A DNA stretch of 11,748 nt from Bacillota bacterium (GCA_009780625.1 WQZR01000026.1:1-11748); one strand, 5' to 3'; shown: positions 5,569 to 11,748, numbered from the stretch's first letter. Numbers and translations: made by a program. The notes: generated from the letters alone by a model not told the origin.

Positions 5569-6969
5569 GTGGAAGAAGTTATAGACATCGAAGAACAAAA
5601 AGAAATCAAAAAGAAAGCTGCCGAGGAGTCGCAGCTTAATAAAGAAATTACAGTTAAGTTTCTGTTGAAGTTTGCAGTGCCAACAATTTTTTCTATGGTG
5701 ATTATGGGAATTTTTGGAACGATTGATGGAATCTTTGCAGCACGTGTTATAAGCGTTGAAGCGTTTGGTTCTGTAAACATCGTTATGCCTTTTTTCACTT
5801 TCACAATTGCAATTGCTGCAATGCTTTCGATGGGTGGTTGTGCACTTGTTGCAAAAAAGAAAGGTGCAAAACTTAAACTTGAAGCAAGGCAAAATTTCAC
5901 ACTTATCACACTTGTTGCTTTTTTGACGAGTGCAATTTTTTGCACCATTGGTTGGTTTCTTAGAAAACAGATTCTAGAAAACATTCTTGGTGCAAATGAT
6001 ATTGTTTTCGATTTGGCATTGACATATATGGAACCTCTAATTCTGATGGTGCCATTTATGATGCTTGGAATAATTCTTGTTCAATTCTTGATTGCAGAGG
6101 GCAGGCCGATGCTTAGCATGCTTGCTTCTGTTTCTGGTGCAACTGTCAGCACAGTTCTAAACATCATATTCTTGGTTGTTTTAGATATGGGTATTGTTGG
6201 TCTTGCACTTGCAACGGGAATAGGTTATGGTGTGCCGATGGTTTTGGGGCTTCTATATTTCACGTTCTACAGAAAAGGCACATTATATTTTGTTAAACCA
6301 ACGCTAGATTTTAGAGCAATTGGAAAAGCAGCAACAAATGGAATAAGCGAGATGGTGACAATGCTTGCAGGAACAATAACGTTTATTGTGATGAACAACG
6401 TTCTGATTCGAATTGTTGGAATTGAGGGTGTTGCATCAGCTGGAATTCTTATGGCGCTAAATGGTTTGTTTATGACACTGTTCATTGGCTATTGTTCAGG
6501 CATTGCGCCACTGTTTAGTTATAACTATGGAAAAGAGAGGAGTGACAGAACTCAGGCACTTTTTAAAAGAAGCATAGTCATTGTTGGAATTCTTTCAGTT
6601 TTGGCAATGGTTCTTGTCATGTCTCTTGCCTCTTTGCTTGTTCGAATATATGTGCCAATCGGAACAGATGTATATAACATGACAGTGAGGGGTATGCGAA
6701 TTGCATCAATTGCTTTCTTGTTTATGGGTTATAACGTTTTTGCAACGCAGATGTTTACAGCATATAACGATGGCTTACGTTCTGGGTTTATTTCATTTAT
6801 GCAGACATTTGTTTTTTCATTGTCCTTGATGATTCTAATGCCTATGGCGTTTGGGCTGACAGGGGTATGGGTTGCATTCCCACTTGCAGAAGCTTTGACA
6901 ATTGTTCTATCGACATTGTTTATAATAAAACTCGGCAAAAAGTATAAATATATCAAATCTAAAGACTAA
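5569..6969 (+). CDS. MATE family efflux transporter
   Basis: 466 residues with about 12 hydrophobic helices, the MATE architecture (two six-helix halves). These pumps export cationic drugs or metabolites using Na+ or H+ gradients. The first helix carries KFAVPTIFSMVIMGIFGTIDGIF and the equivalent point in the second half reads GISEMVTMLAGTITFIVMN. A conserved-looking Pro occurs in helix 1 as in other MATE proteins. The N-terminus is unusually acidic and charged (about residues 2-26, EEVIDIEEQKEIKKKAAEE). The GTG at 5569 is chosen because a perfect AAAGGAGG (5554-5561) lies 7 bases before it; an in-frame TTG at 5548 lies upstream of that site. No separate promoter is seen between the L27 terminator and this gene, so expression may depend on read-through. 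Substrate unknown. Confidence 0.93.
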   Translation: MEEVIDIEEQKEIKKKAAEESQLNKEITVKFLLKFAVPTIFSMVIMGIFGTIDGIFAARVISVEAFGSVNIVMPFFTFTIAIAAMLSMGGCALVAKKKGAKLKLEARQNFTLITLVAFLTSAIFCTIGWFLRKQILENILGANDIVFDLALTYMEPLILMVPFMMLGIILVQFLIAEGRPMLSMLASVSGATVSTVLNIIFLVVLDMGIVGLALATGIGYGVPMVLGLLYFTFYRKGTLYFVKPTLDFRAIGKAATNGISEMVTMLAGTITFIVMNNVLIRIVGIEGVASAGILMALNGLFMTLFIGYCSGIAPLFSYNYGKERSDRTQALFKRSIVIVGILSVLAMVLVMSLASLLVRIYVPIGTDVYNMTVRGMRIASIAFLFMGYNVFATQMFTAYNDGLRSGFISFMQTFVFSLSLMILMPMAFGLTGVWVAFPLAEALTIVLSTLFIIKLGKKYKYIKSKD

Positions 6970-6970
6970 A

Positions 6971-6997
6971 AAGCGACGTAAATGTCGCTTCTTTTTT
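6971..6997 (+). terminator. Terminator after MATE gene
   Basis: AAGCGAC (6971-6977), loop GTAAAT, GTCGCTT (6984-6990), then C and six T. The stem is perfect and starts directly after the stop codon. A second copy of the 3' arm, GTCGCTT plus more T (6999-7008), follows and could pair with the same 5' arm. Confidence 0.87.
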
Positions 6998-7074
6998 GGT
7001 CGCTTTTTCAATTATGAACGACTTTGCTTTTTGTACAATAAAATATGACTAAATATGCACAAAAAGGCATATAA

Positions 7075-7090
7075 ACACAATATGTGGTAT
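7075..7090 (+). promoter_or_regulatory. Upstream NrdR box (weaker)
   Basis: ACACAATATGTGGTAT matches the known NrdR box pattern acaCwAtATaTwGtgt at about 13 of 16 positions. It starts 33 bases before the second box, close to three helical turns, the usual arrangement for paired NrdR sites. Confidence 0.65.
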
Positions 7091-7104
7091 GTGGTGAAAA
7101 AGGG

Positions 7105-7132
7105 TTGACACTACATATAGTGTTGTGATAAG
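7105..7132 (+). promoter_or_regulatory. Promoter of nrdD
   Basis: TTGACA (7105-7110), 16-base spacer, GATAAG (7127-7132) preceded by TGT, an extended -10. The transcript would start near 7139, which excludes the in-frame ATG at 7133 as the start codon and leaves a leader of about 36 bases. Confidence 0.72.
7108..7123 (+). promoter_or_regulatory. NrdR box overlapping the nrdD -35
   Basis: ACACTACATATAGTGT matches the NrdR consensus at 15 of 16 positions and is nearly palindromic. It overlaps the last three bases of the -35 element and the spacer, so NrdR bound here should block RNA polymerase when deoxynucleotide levels are high. The nrdR gene itself is not in the window. Confidence 0.87.
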
Positions 7133-7174
7133 ATGGCTAGGCAACAATGCAAATCACAAAAGGAGAAAGAAAAA

Positions 7175-9316
7175 ATGACAAAAGTCGGTTCTACAAAACC
7201 TGAAAGATTCACTCAAGTTATAAAGAGGAGTGGAGACCTAGCAAACTATGACAGAACAAAAATTGCAGATGCGATTTTCAAAGCTGTTAAGAGTGTTGGG
7301 GGAGATGATAGAGAGAGAACAGAAAAAATTGCTGAAGAGGTTGAAACGTATCTATTTATAGAATACGGTGCAAGAACTCCTTTGGTTGAGGACATTCAAG
7401 ACGTGGTGGAAAAAATTCTTATAAAAAGAGGCCACGACGAAGTTGCAAAAGCATACATCATATACAGAGAAAACAGAAAGAAGTCTAGAGAACAAGCAGC
7501 GCTTACACAAGCGACAATCGACATGTTCGATAGCTATTTAACAGAAGCTAGCTGGGAAGTTAAAGAAAACGCAAACCAACAATATTCAATTGCAGGTTTG
7601 AATAACTACCTAAAAGAAAAATTCGTTCAAGAATATTGGCTAAACGAAATATACCCATCAAAAATTGCAGAGGCTCACAAGTCTGGTGCAATTCACATTC
7701 ACGACCTTGGGTTCTTTGGAGCATATTGCGTGGGTTGGGATTTAAAACAAATTCTTATGATGGGCTTTGGCGGAGTTAAAGGCAAAGCTGCATCAAAACC
7801 ACCAAAAAGACTTAGAGCATTTTGGGGGCAAGTGATTAACTTCACATTCACAACAACAAACGAAACAGCAGGTGCACAAGCATGGAGCAGTTTCGACACA
7901 TACAGCGCACCATTCATCAGAAGCGAAGGTCTTACATATGAGCAAGTTAAACAAGCAATGCAAGAATTTATCTTCAACATGAACGCTGCAACACGTGTTG
8001 GTTTCCAAGCACCGTTCTCTAACCTTACAATGGATATCACAGTTCCAAAAACTCTTAAAGACGAACTGGTGATTATTGGCGGCGAGCCACAAGAAACAAC
8101 ATATGGCGACTATCAAGTTGAAATGGACATGATAAACAGAGCGTTCTGCGAAGTTATGGAAGCAGGAGACGCAGACGGAAGAGTTTTCACTTTCCCAATT
8201 CCAACAATCAACATCACTCCAGACATCGACTGGAACAGCGCAAGCATCAACGCATATATGGACATTGCAGCAAAATATGGAATTCCATACTTTGCAAACT
8301 TCATCAATAGCGACCTAGACCCAGAAGATGCAGTTTCAATGTGCTGCAGACTAAGACTAGACGTGAAACAACTTAAGAGCAAAGGGGGCGGACTTTTTGG
8401 AGCAAACCCTCTAACAGGAAGCATTGGCGTTGTGACGCTTAACCTTCCAAGAATTGGCTACCTTGCAAAAACAGAAAAAGAACTTTTCGAAAGCATTGAC
8501 AATCTTTGCGATTTAGCAAAAGACAGTCTAGAGCTAAAAAGAAAAGTTGTTGAAAAACACACAGACACAGGGCTATACCCATATTGCAGAGTGTATCTAG
8601 ATGTTGTTAAGAAAAGAACAGGCGGCTATTGGGCAAACCACTTCTCGACAATCGGTATTGTTGGGATGAACGAACTTCTTCTAAACTTCATGCAAAAAGA
8701 CATCACAACAAAAGAAGGAAATGAGCTTGCAGTCCGCATCATGCAACACATCAGAGAAAAGATGTCTAAATATCAAGAGCAAACAGGAAGCATCTACAAC
8801 CTAGAAGCAACTCCAGCAGAAGGAACAACAGCACGTCTTGCTAAACTTGATAAAAAGAGATTCCCAAATATCATTATGCAAGGGAAAAAAGCAAACTACT
8901 ACACAAACAGCACACAGCTTCCAGTTGGCTTCACAGACGACATCTTTAAAGCAGTTGAACTTCAAAGCGAACTTCAAAGCTTATACACAGGCGGAACAGT
9001 TCTTCACCTATACCTAGGTGAAAGAATTCACAACAGCGAAGCGGTTAAAGCAATCATCAAAAAAGTGTTTGGCAATTCAAAAATGCCATACATCAGCTTC
9101 ACTCCAACATTCACAGTTTGCGAAACTCATGGCTATATGAGCGGCGAACACTTCATTTGCCCAGAGAAGGGTTGTGGCAAAGAAGGCGAAGTTTGGTCTA
9201 GAGTTGTAGGCTATATCAGAAAGGTTCAAAACTTCAACGACTCAAAAGCTGAAGAATATAGAGACAGATTGAAATTTAAAGCAAGAGAAAAAGAAGTTCT
9301 AAAATCATGTAAATAA
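7175..9316 (+). CDS. nrdD: Anaerobic (class III) ribonucleoside-triphosphate reductase
   Basis: 713 residues. NrdD makes deoxyribonucleotides without oxygen, using a glycyl radical. An ATP-cone allosteric domain occupies about residues 12-102 (QVIKRSGDLANYDRTKIADA). The catalytic barrel includes GAIHIHDLGFFGAYCVGWDL and the SMCCRLRLD segment with the expected active-site cysteines. Near the C-terminus are the metal-site residues CETHGY...CPEKGC and the radical loop RVVGYIR, with Gly679 as radical site. The ATG at 7175 is chosen from AAGGAG (7160-7165), 9 bases away; the frame is open to an ATG at 7133 that lies before the predicted transcript start. NrdR boxes upstream support regulation by dNTP supply. 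A strong terminator overlaps the stop codon, so nrdD is monocistronic; its activase gene lies 1 kb downstream in a separate unit. Confidence 0.97.
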   Translation: MTKVGSTKPERFTQVIKRSGDLANYDRTKIADAIFKAVKSVGGDDRERTEKIAEEVETYLFIEYGARTPLVEDIQDVVEKILIKRGHDEVAKAYIIYRENRKKSREQAALTQATIDMFDSYLTEASWEVKENANQQYSIAGLNNYLKEKFVQEYWLNEIYPSKIAEAHKSGAIHIHDLGFFGAYCVGWDLKQILMMGFGGVKGKAASKPPKRLRAFWGQVINFTFTTTNETAGAQAWSSFDTYSAPFIRSEGLTYEQVKQAMQEFIFNMNAATRVGFQAPFSNLTMDITVPKTLKDELVIIGGEPQETTYGDYQVEMDMINRAFCEVMEAGDADGRVFTFPIPTINITPDIDWNSASINAYMDIAAKYGIPYFANFINSDLDPEDAVSMCCRLRLDVKQLKSKGGGLFGANPLTGSIGVVTLNLPRIGYLAKTEKELFESIDNLCDLAKDSLELKRKVVEKHTDTGLYPYCRVYLDVVKKRTGGYWANHFSTIGIVGMNELLLNFMQKDITTKEGNELAVRIMQHIREKMSKYQEQTGSIYNLEATPAEGTTARLAKLDKKRFPNIIMQGKKANYYTNSTQLPVGFTDDIFKAVELQSELQSLYTGGTVLHLYLGERIHNSEAVKAIIKKVFGNSKMPYISFTPTFTVCETHGYMSGEHFICPEKGCGKEGEVWSRVVGYIRKVQNFNDSKAEEYRDRLKFKAREKEVLKSCK

Positions 9317-9338
9317 AAAAAGCCTTCGGGCTTTTTTT
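9315..9338 (+). terminator. UUCG-loop terminator after nrdD
   Basis: AAAAAAAGCC (9315-9324), loop TTCG, GGCTTTTTTT (9329-9338). A perfect 10-bp stem with the very stable tetraloop and a T-tract; the A-rich 5' arm means it could work in both directions. It overlaps the nrdD TAA. Confidence 0.93.
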
Positions 9339-9346
9339 GGTATAAT
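9338..9346 (+). promoter_or_regulatory. Extended -10 promoter directly after the nrdD terminator
   Basis: TGG followed by a perfect TATAAT (9341-9346) forms an extended -10 element. No -35 is possible beyond the terminator stem. The start would be near 9353, giving a leader of about 13 bases that begins at the AAAGGGG ribosome binding site. Confidence 0.55.
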
Positions 9347-9365
9347 AGATGAAAGGGGTAAGTTT

Positions 9366-9902
9366 ATGAGTTTATCAAGAGAAGGTCTCGAGAATGCATT
9401 TAAGCGTGGGCAACAACTAAATGAAAGAATAAATAAAATTTTTAAACAATTAGAGTTGCCACTCGAAGATATGATTCAAATGAATCACTATGGTGCATGG
9501 CACCTGTTTGGAAAAGTTGTTGGTGAAAGAACAACAGACGAACAGATTATCAAAATCATCAAAAAAACTCCAGAGAAACATTGGCATGGGCACATAGGTG
9601 CATTTGGTGGCTGGTTTGTAGATGGCGAAGAAGTTTTGACACCTTATGAAAAAGCTAGAAGAAAGAAAGACGCAGAAGAAGCAGACAAACATTGGAAAAA
9701 GCGTTTCGATGAGGCTCTTGCAAAAGCAGAAGCCGGCGAATGGTTTGCAATGTATGAAGTTGGCAACATGTATCAACGTGGCACAGGTTGCGAAGTGAAT
9801 ATGGAAGAAGGGCAAAAATGGCTAGACAAAGCCGAAGCAATAAAACCAAAAGGCATCGGCGGAAGAAGAGTTCCAAACACAGACGATTTATTTGATTTCT
9901 AA
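9366..9902 (+). CDS. Sel1-like repeat protein
   Basis: 178 residues, no signal peptide, so probably cytoplasmic. The C-terminal part has one clear Sel1-type repeat at about 118-158: LAKAEAGEWFAMYEVGNMYQ followed by RGTGCEVNMEEGQKWLDKAEA, matching the A..G...A...LG..Y..G.GV..d...a..WL.KA pattern. Such helix-pair repeats mediate protein-protein contacts. The N-terminal half (1-110) is helical with a Trp/His-rich patch (KHWHGHIGAFGGWFVDGEE, 71-89) that I do not recognise, then a charged helix (96-117). The ATG follows AAAGGGG (9352-9358). It is the first gene of an apparent operon with the next two genes (14 and 4 bases apart), the last being the NrdD activase. Its function is unknown. Confidence 0.83.
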   Translation: MSLSREGLENAFKRGQQLNERINKIFKQLELPLEDMIQMNHYGAWHLFGKVVGERTTDEQIIKIIKKTPEKHWHGHIGAFGGWFVDGEEVLTPYEKARRKKDAEEADKHWKKRFDEALAKAEAGEWFAMYEVGNMYQRGTGCEVNMEEGQKWLDKAEAIKPKGIGGRRVPNTDDLFDF

Positions 9903-9916
9903 CAAAGGAGAGACAT

Positions 9917-10345
9917 ATGAGCATTTTAAGAAGATTTGAAGAAGAGTTAAGAGAATATATAATCGCGCAAGGGTGGAAAGTTTCTTTTCCAACAACTTGG
10001 CAATACGAATTTGCTGGAGACCACGAAGTGTTCTTCCCAAAAGACAATTTCGAGCCAACTGTGAGAATTCAAACAATATATGCAACAAGGCCAGACGGAA
10101 CACTTGCAGCACCAGGCGAACTTAGAGTAAACTGCCCGGAAGGTTTTTCTGTAAGAAAAGATGTTGAAATTCCTGGCTTCCTTCTTGATGTGTATGAAGG
10201 CACAATCGTTGAAGATGGCAACACACTTCACCAATTGAACGTGAACGTTATGGCTGAAGGCTTTTTGTTGATTGTCAGCGTGTTTTCTGTAAACAAAGAA
10301 GCAAACGAAAAAACTCTAGACTATTTAAAAACAATAAGAAGGTAA
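9917..10345 (+). CDS. Unrecognised 142-residue protein
   Basis: 142 residues, soluble, with no signal peptide. I cannot assign a family. Alternating hydrophobic patterns suggest a beta-rich fold with flanking helices: an N-terminal helix (MSILRRFEEELREYIIAQGW), a PTTWQYEFAG strand pair, then strands ending in LLIVSVFSVNKEA and a final helix. The helix, W...F opening and terminal strand-helix recall the PsbP/DcrB/Mog1 fold, but that is a weak impression only. An AAAGGAG ribosome binding site lies 7-8 bases before the ATG. It sits 14 bases after the Sel1 gene and 4 bases before nrdG, so all three are probably co-transcribed. Confidence 0.8.
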   Translation: MSILRRFEEELREYIIAQGWKVSFPTTWQYEFAGDHEVFFPKDNFEPTVRIQTIYATRPDGTLAAPGELRVNCPEGFSVRKDVEIPGFLLDVYEGTIVEDGNTLHQLNVNVMAEGFLLIVSVFSVNKEANEKTLDYLKTIRR

Positions 10346-10349
10346 CACA

Positions 10350-11066
10350 GTGAAGATATATTCATACCTAAAGAATAGTTTCAATGATTATCCAGGCAAA
10401 ATCTCTTGCATTGTTTTTTCTCCGCTTTGCAATTTCAGATGCTACTATTGCCACAACGCAGAGTTGATTAACTGCAAAGACGAACTTGTGACACACAAAG
10501 AGTTTTTCGACTTTCTTAAAAGCCGTGTTGGAATGCTCGATGCAGTTGTGATTTCTGGGGGTGAGCCAACACTTCAAAAAGGACTGGAAAAGTTTATAGT
10601 CAGAATAAAAAAACTTGGCTTCTTGGTTAAGCTAGACACAAACGGAACAAGCCCTAGAATAGTTCAAGATTTGCTCGACAAAAACCTGCTTGATTTTATT
10701 GCAATGGACATCAAAGCACCACTAGACAAATATAGAATGATTATAGGGGGAAATGTAGGGGTCGCGCCTAAGAGCGACCCGCTAATTCAGAACGTTATAA
10801 CCAGCATCAAGCAAATCAAAGAAAGCGGAGTTGACCACGAGTTTAGAACAACATATAGTGGAACACTTTCGAAAGAAGATATATTGGAAATTGTTAAACT
10901 GATTACTGTAGGGGTCGCACCTGAGAGCGACCCGCCAAAATTCGCACTTCAAAAATATAACCAACAAAAGCCAGAGCACAGCGAGCCTCACACATATGAA
11001 TATTTCATGGAAACTGCCGATGCCGTGAAGGCACTAATTGGCGATAAGTTTATTCTTAGATATTAG
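10350..11066 (+). CDS. nrdG: NrdG-like radical SAM activase with two in-frame repeat insertions
   Basis: 238 residues. This enzyme uses a [4Fe-4S] cluster and S-adenosylmethionine to install the glycyl radical on NrdD. The opening KNSFNDYPGKISCIVFSPLC and the cluster motif CNFRCYYCHN (Cys27, Cys31, Cys34; CX3CX2C) are those of the NrdG2-type subgroup. SGGEPTLQ (69-76) is the SAM-binding glycine motif, and LDTNGT and MDIKAPLDKY (119-128) follow as expected. The gene contains two 29-nt palindromic repeats that add VGVAPKSDP (136-144) and VGVAPESDP (187-195). Both fall at loop positions: after IIGGN and before PKFALQKYN. All catalytic motifs remain. The start is GTG, with AAGG 7 bases upstream and the previous stop 4 bases before. 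The 3' end overlaps the convergent gene by 33 bases. A less likely alternative is an activase for another glycyl radical enzyme. Confidence 0.88.
   Translation: MKIYSYLKNSFNDYPGKISCIVFSPLCNFRCYYCHNAELINCKDELVTHKEFFDFLKSRVGMLDAVVISGGEPTLQKGLEKFIVRIKKLGFLVKLDTNGTSPRIVQDLLDKNLLDFIAMDIKAPLDKYRMIIGGNVGVAPKSDPLIQNVITSIKQIKESGVDHEFRTTYSGTLSKEDILEIVKLITVGVAPESDPPKFALQKYNQQKPEHSEPHTYEYFMETADAVKALIGDKFILRY
10754..10782 (+). repeat. GC-rich palindromic repeat, copy 1, inside nrdG
   Basis: 29 nt beginning TGTAGGGGTCGC and ending GCGACCCGC. GGGTCGC (10759-10765) pairs perfectly with GCGACCC (10774-10780) around the loop GCCTAAGA. It encodes VGVAPKSDP and is much richer in GC than its surroundings. It differs from copy 2 at two loop bases only. 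Confidence 0.88.
10907..10935 (+). repeat. GC-rich palindromic repeat, copy 2, inside nrdG
   Basis: 29 nt, 27 identical to copy 1, offset by 153 bases (51 codons), so in the same frame. The same perfect 7-bp stem surrounds the loop ACCTGAGA. It encodes VGVAPESDP, falling between EIVKLIT and PKFALQ. Confidence 0.88.
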
Positions 11067-11513
11067 TTTCACAATCTTATTTGCATCACTTGTTTTAACT
11101 CTAACAACAACATCAGCAAAGCTTTTAAAGAACTCAGAATTAGCTTCAAAACTTAGCTTTTGAAGTTTTTTATTTGGGTGTCCAGAATAGAATTCCAAAT
11201 AGCTTTTATACGTTGAAGAAACAAAAATAACTTGTGCTTTTTCCTTAATCTTTTTCATGCTAGATTCGTCCAAAAAACCATACCCAGAAATGGTGAAGAT
11301 TGTGTTCTTAAAGTTGCCAAATTGTTCTAGCATAATTCTTTTTGCGTCGTTATAGTGCTCCAGAACGTCCAGGGTGTTGTTTTGCATCAAAGTAAGGTCT
11401 AGTTTATTCAATAAATCATTCAAATCTAGATGAAAAAAATCCAGAGTATCTGCAAGTGTTTTTGCAGTCTCCAAAGCAACCCTTTCATTTAAGCAATGCA
11501 CCAAATAATTCAT
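11034..11513 (-). CDS. Shikimate-kinase-like protein lacking the P-loop
   Basis: 159 residues, close to shikimate kinase length (about 165-175). The layout resembles that fold: an opening strand NYLVHC (2-7), a helix VALETAKTLADTLDFF, then HLDLNDLL (28-35) at the place of the FxDxD substrate motif. IFTISGYGF (72-80) stands where kinases have the vis-GGG loop, then IKEKAQVIFVSSTYKSYLEF (like the g-viyL-asp segment), and FADVVVRV (132-139) like the C-terminal AD-vvdt. The nucleotide-binding GxxGxGKS/T is missing: that position reads CLNERVALE, with no glycines and no Lys-Ser. The catalytic Arg and triple-Gly are also lost. If the fold is right, it is a non-catalytic relative with a binding or scaffold role. 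No Shine-Dalgarno precedes the ATG. The last 33 bases overlap nrdG. The gene call is solid; the fold assignment is inference. Confidence 0.72.
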   Translation of the reverse strand: MNYLVHCLNERVALETAKTLADTLDFFHLDLNDLLNKLDLTLMQNNTLDVLEHYNDAKRIMLEQFGNFKNTIFTISGYGFLDESSMKKIKEKAQVIFVSSTYKSYLEFYSGHPNKKLQKLSFEANSEFFKSFADVVVRVKTSDANKIVKLISKNKLIAN

Positions 11514-11518
11514 GATTT

Positions 11519-11546
11519 ATTGTAGCAATATTTTAAACTTTGTAAA
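11519..11546 (-). promoter_or_regulatory. Promoter giving a probably leaderless transcript
   Basis: Minus strand TTTACA (complement of 11541-11546), 16-base spacer, TACAAT (complement of 11519-11524). Only 5 bases separate the -10 from the ATG at 11513, so transcription should begin at or within one base of the start codon. Confidence 0.65.
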
Positions 11547-11582
11547 CCCCCAAAAGCGGGCTTTTAAGCCAAATTGAGAGTA

Positions 11583-11601
11583 GTCGAAATTGGTTTTCGA
11601 C
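11583..11601. repeat. 7+7 bp inverted repeat upstream of the last gene
   Basis: GTCGAAA (11583-11589), TTGGT, TTTCGAC (11595-11601). It lies 23 bases before the -35 of the final gene. There is no T-tract on either strand, so an operator is more likely than a terminator. The remaining intergenic DNA (11547-11582) shows only a weak AAAAG-CGGG-CTTTT hairpin. Confidence 0.5.
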
Positions 11602-11624
11602 AAAATATGCCACAAATAACAATC

Positions 11625-11653
11625 TTGACAAAACAAGAAACGTGGACTAGAAT
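11625..11653 (+). promoter_or_regulatory. Promoter of the last gene
   Basis: TTGACA (11625-11630), 17-base spacer, TAGAAT (11648-11653). The transcript would begin near 11660, with a GAGAGG ribosome binding site 8 bases before the ATG at 11684. Confidence 0.82.
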
Positions 11654-11683
11654 AAGCAAGATAGAAAAAGAGAGGTTTTCAAC

Positions 11684-11748
11684 ATGGCAAGAAACACAAG
11701 AAACTATACACCAGACGAAAAAAGAATATTGGCAAAAGGCTATCAAGA
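11684..11748 (+). CDS. Start of an unidentified gene, 3' partial
   Basis: 21 codons are visible (MARNTRNYTP then DEKRILAKGYQ), cut by the window end. A good promoter and a GAGAGG ribosome binding site at 11670-11675 support a real start. The N-terminus is basic with no signal peptide. Too little is present to name a product. Confidence 0.65.
   Translation, partial: MARNTRNYTPDEKRILAKGYQ

Noticed and set aside
5425..5892. Cys-rich minus-strand open frame
   Set aside because: It is antisense to rpmA and the MATE gene, with no ribosome binding site; the apparent Cys richness comes from reading GCA-rich codons on the other strand.
7133..7174. N-terminal extension of NrdD from the ATG at 7133
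   Set aside because: The predicted transcript begins near 7139, and AAGGAG is ideally placed for the ATG at 7175.
7793..8116. Cys-rich minus-strand open frame opposite nrdD
   Set aside because: It is a shadow of a strongly conserved gene, with no start signals.
1..11748. CRISPR arrays, tRNA or rRNA genes, insertion sequences
   Set aside because: No regularly spaced direct repeats, cloverleaf-type sequences, rRNA motifs or transposase genes were seen.

Overview
The window comes from a low-GC bacterium. The gene set and signals point to an anaerobic member of the Bacillota (Firmicutes), probably a Clostridia-like gut lineage. The reasons are the rplU-prp-rpmA ribosomal block with an N-terminally extended L27, consensus sigma-A type promoters (TTGACA-17-TATAAT), strong AGGAG ribosome binding sites, and an oxygen-sensitive class III ribonucleotide reductase with its radical-SAM activase. 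The lineage is inferred. All 15 stop codons visible are TAA (10) or TAG (5); none is TGA.

Layout. 1-366 is the end of a TauE/SafE-type membrane protein, convergent with an HU gene (375-653, minus). HU is divergent from a tRNA-dihydrouridine synthase (706-1821) that carries an unusual charged insertion. Next is a divergent pair: a TetR-family regulator (1810-2436, minus) and a DegV fatty-acid-binding protein (2681-3517). Their shared intergenic region holds a perfect 13+13 bp palindrome, a second partial copy of it, and two good outward promoters. An unrecognised glycine-rich protein follows (3608-4420) with its own promoter. The ribosomal operon (4429-5545) has a consensus promoter, a structured leader in the place of the L21 leader, then L21, the Prp protease and L27, ending in a terminator. 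A MATE transporter (5569-6969) sits directly behind that terminator.

The right half is built around anaerobic deoxyribonucleotide synthesis. nrdD (7175-9316) is preceded by two NrdR boxes, one overlapping its -35 element, and followed by a UUCG-loop terminator. A new extended -10 promoter then appears to drive a three-gene operon: a Sel1-repeat protein, an unknown 142-residue protein, and an NrdG-like radical SAM activase (10350-11066). The activase gene carries two nearly identical 29-nt GC-rich palindromic repeats, both in the one reading frame that stays open. A convergent gene (11034-11513, minus) looks like a shikimate-kinase-fold protein without its P-loop. The window closes with a promoter and the first 21 codons of another gene.

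The points most worth a second look are the paired in-frame palindromic repeats in nrdG, the P-loop-less kinase-like protein, the symmetric promoter-like TetR operator, the altered cleavage motif of L27, and two genes that seem to be transcribed without a leader.
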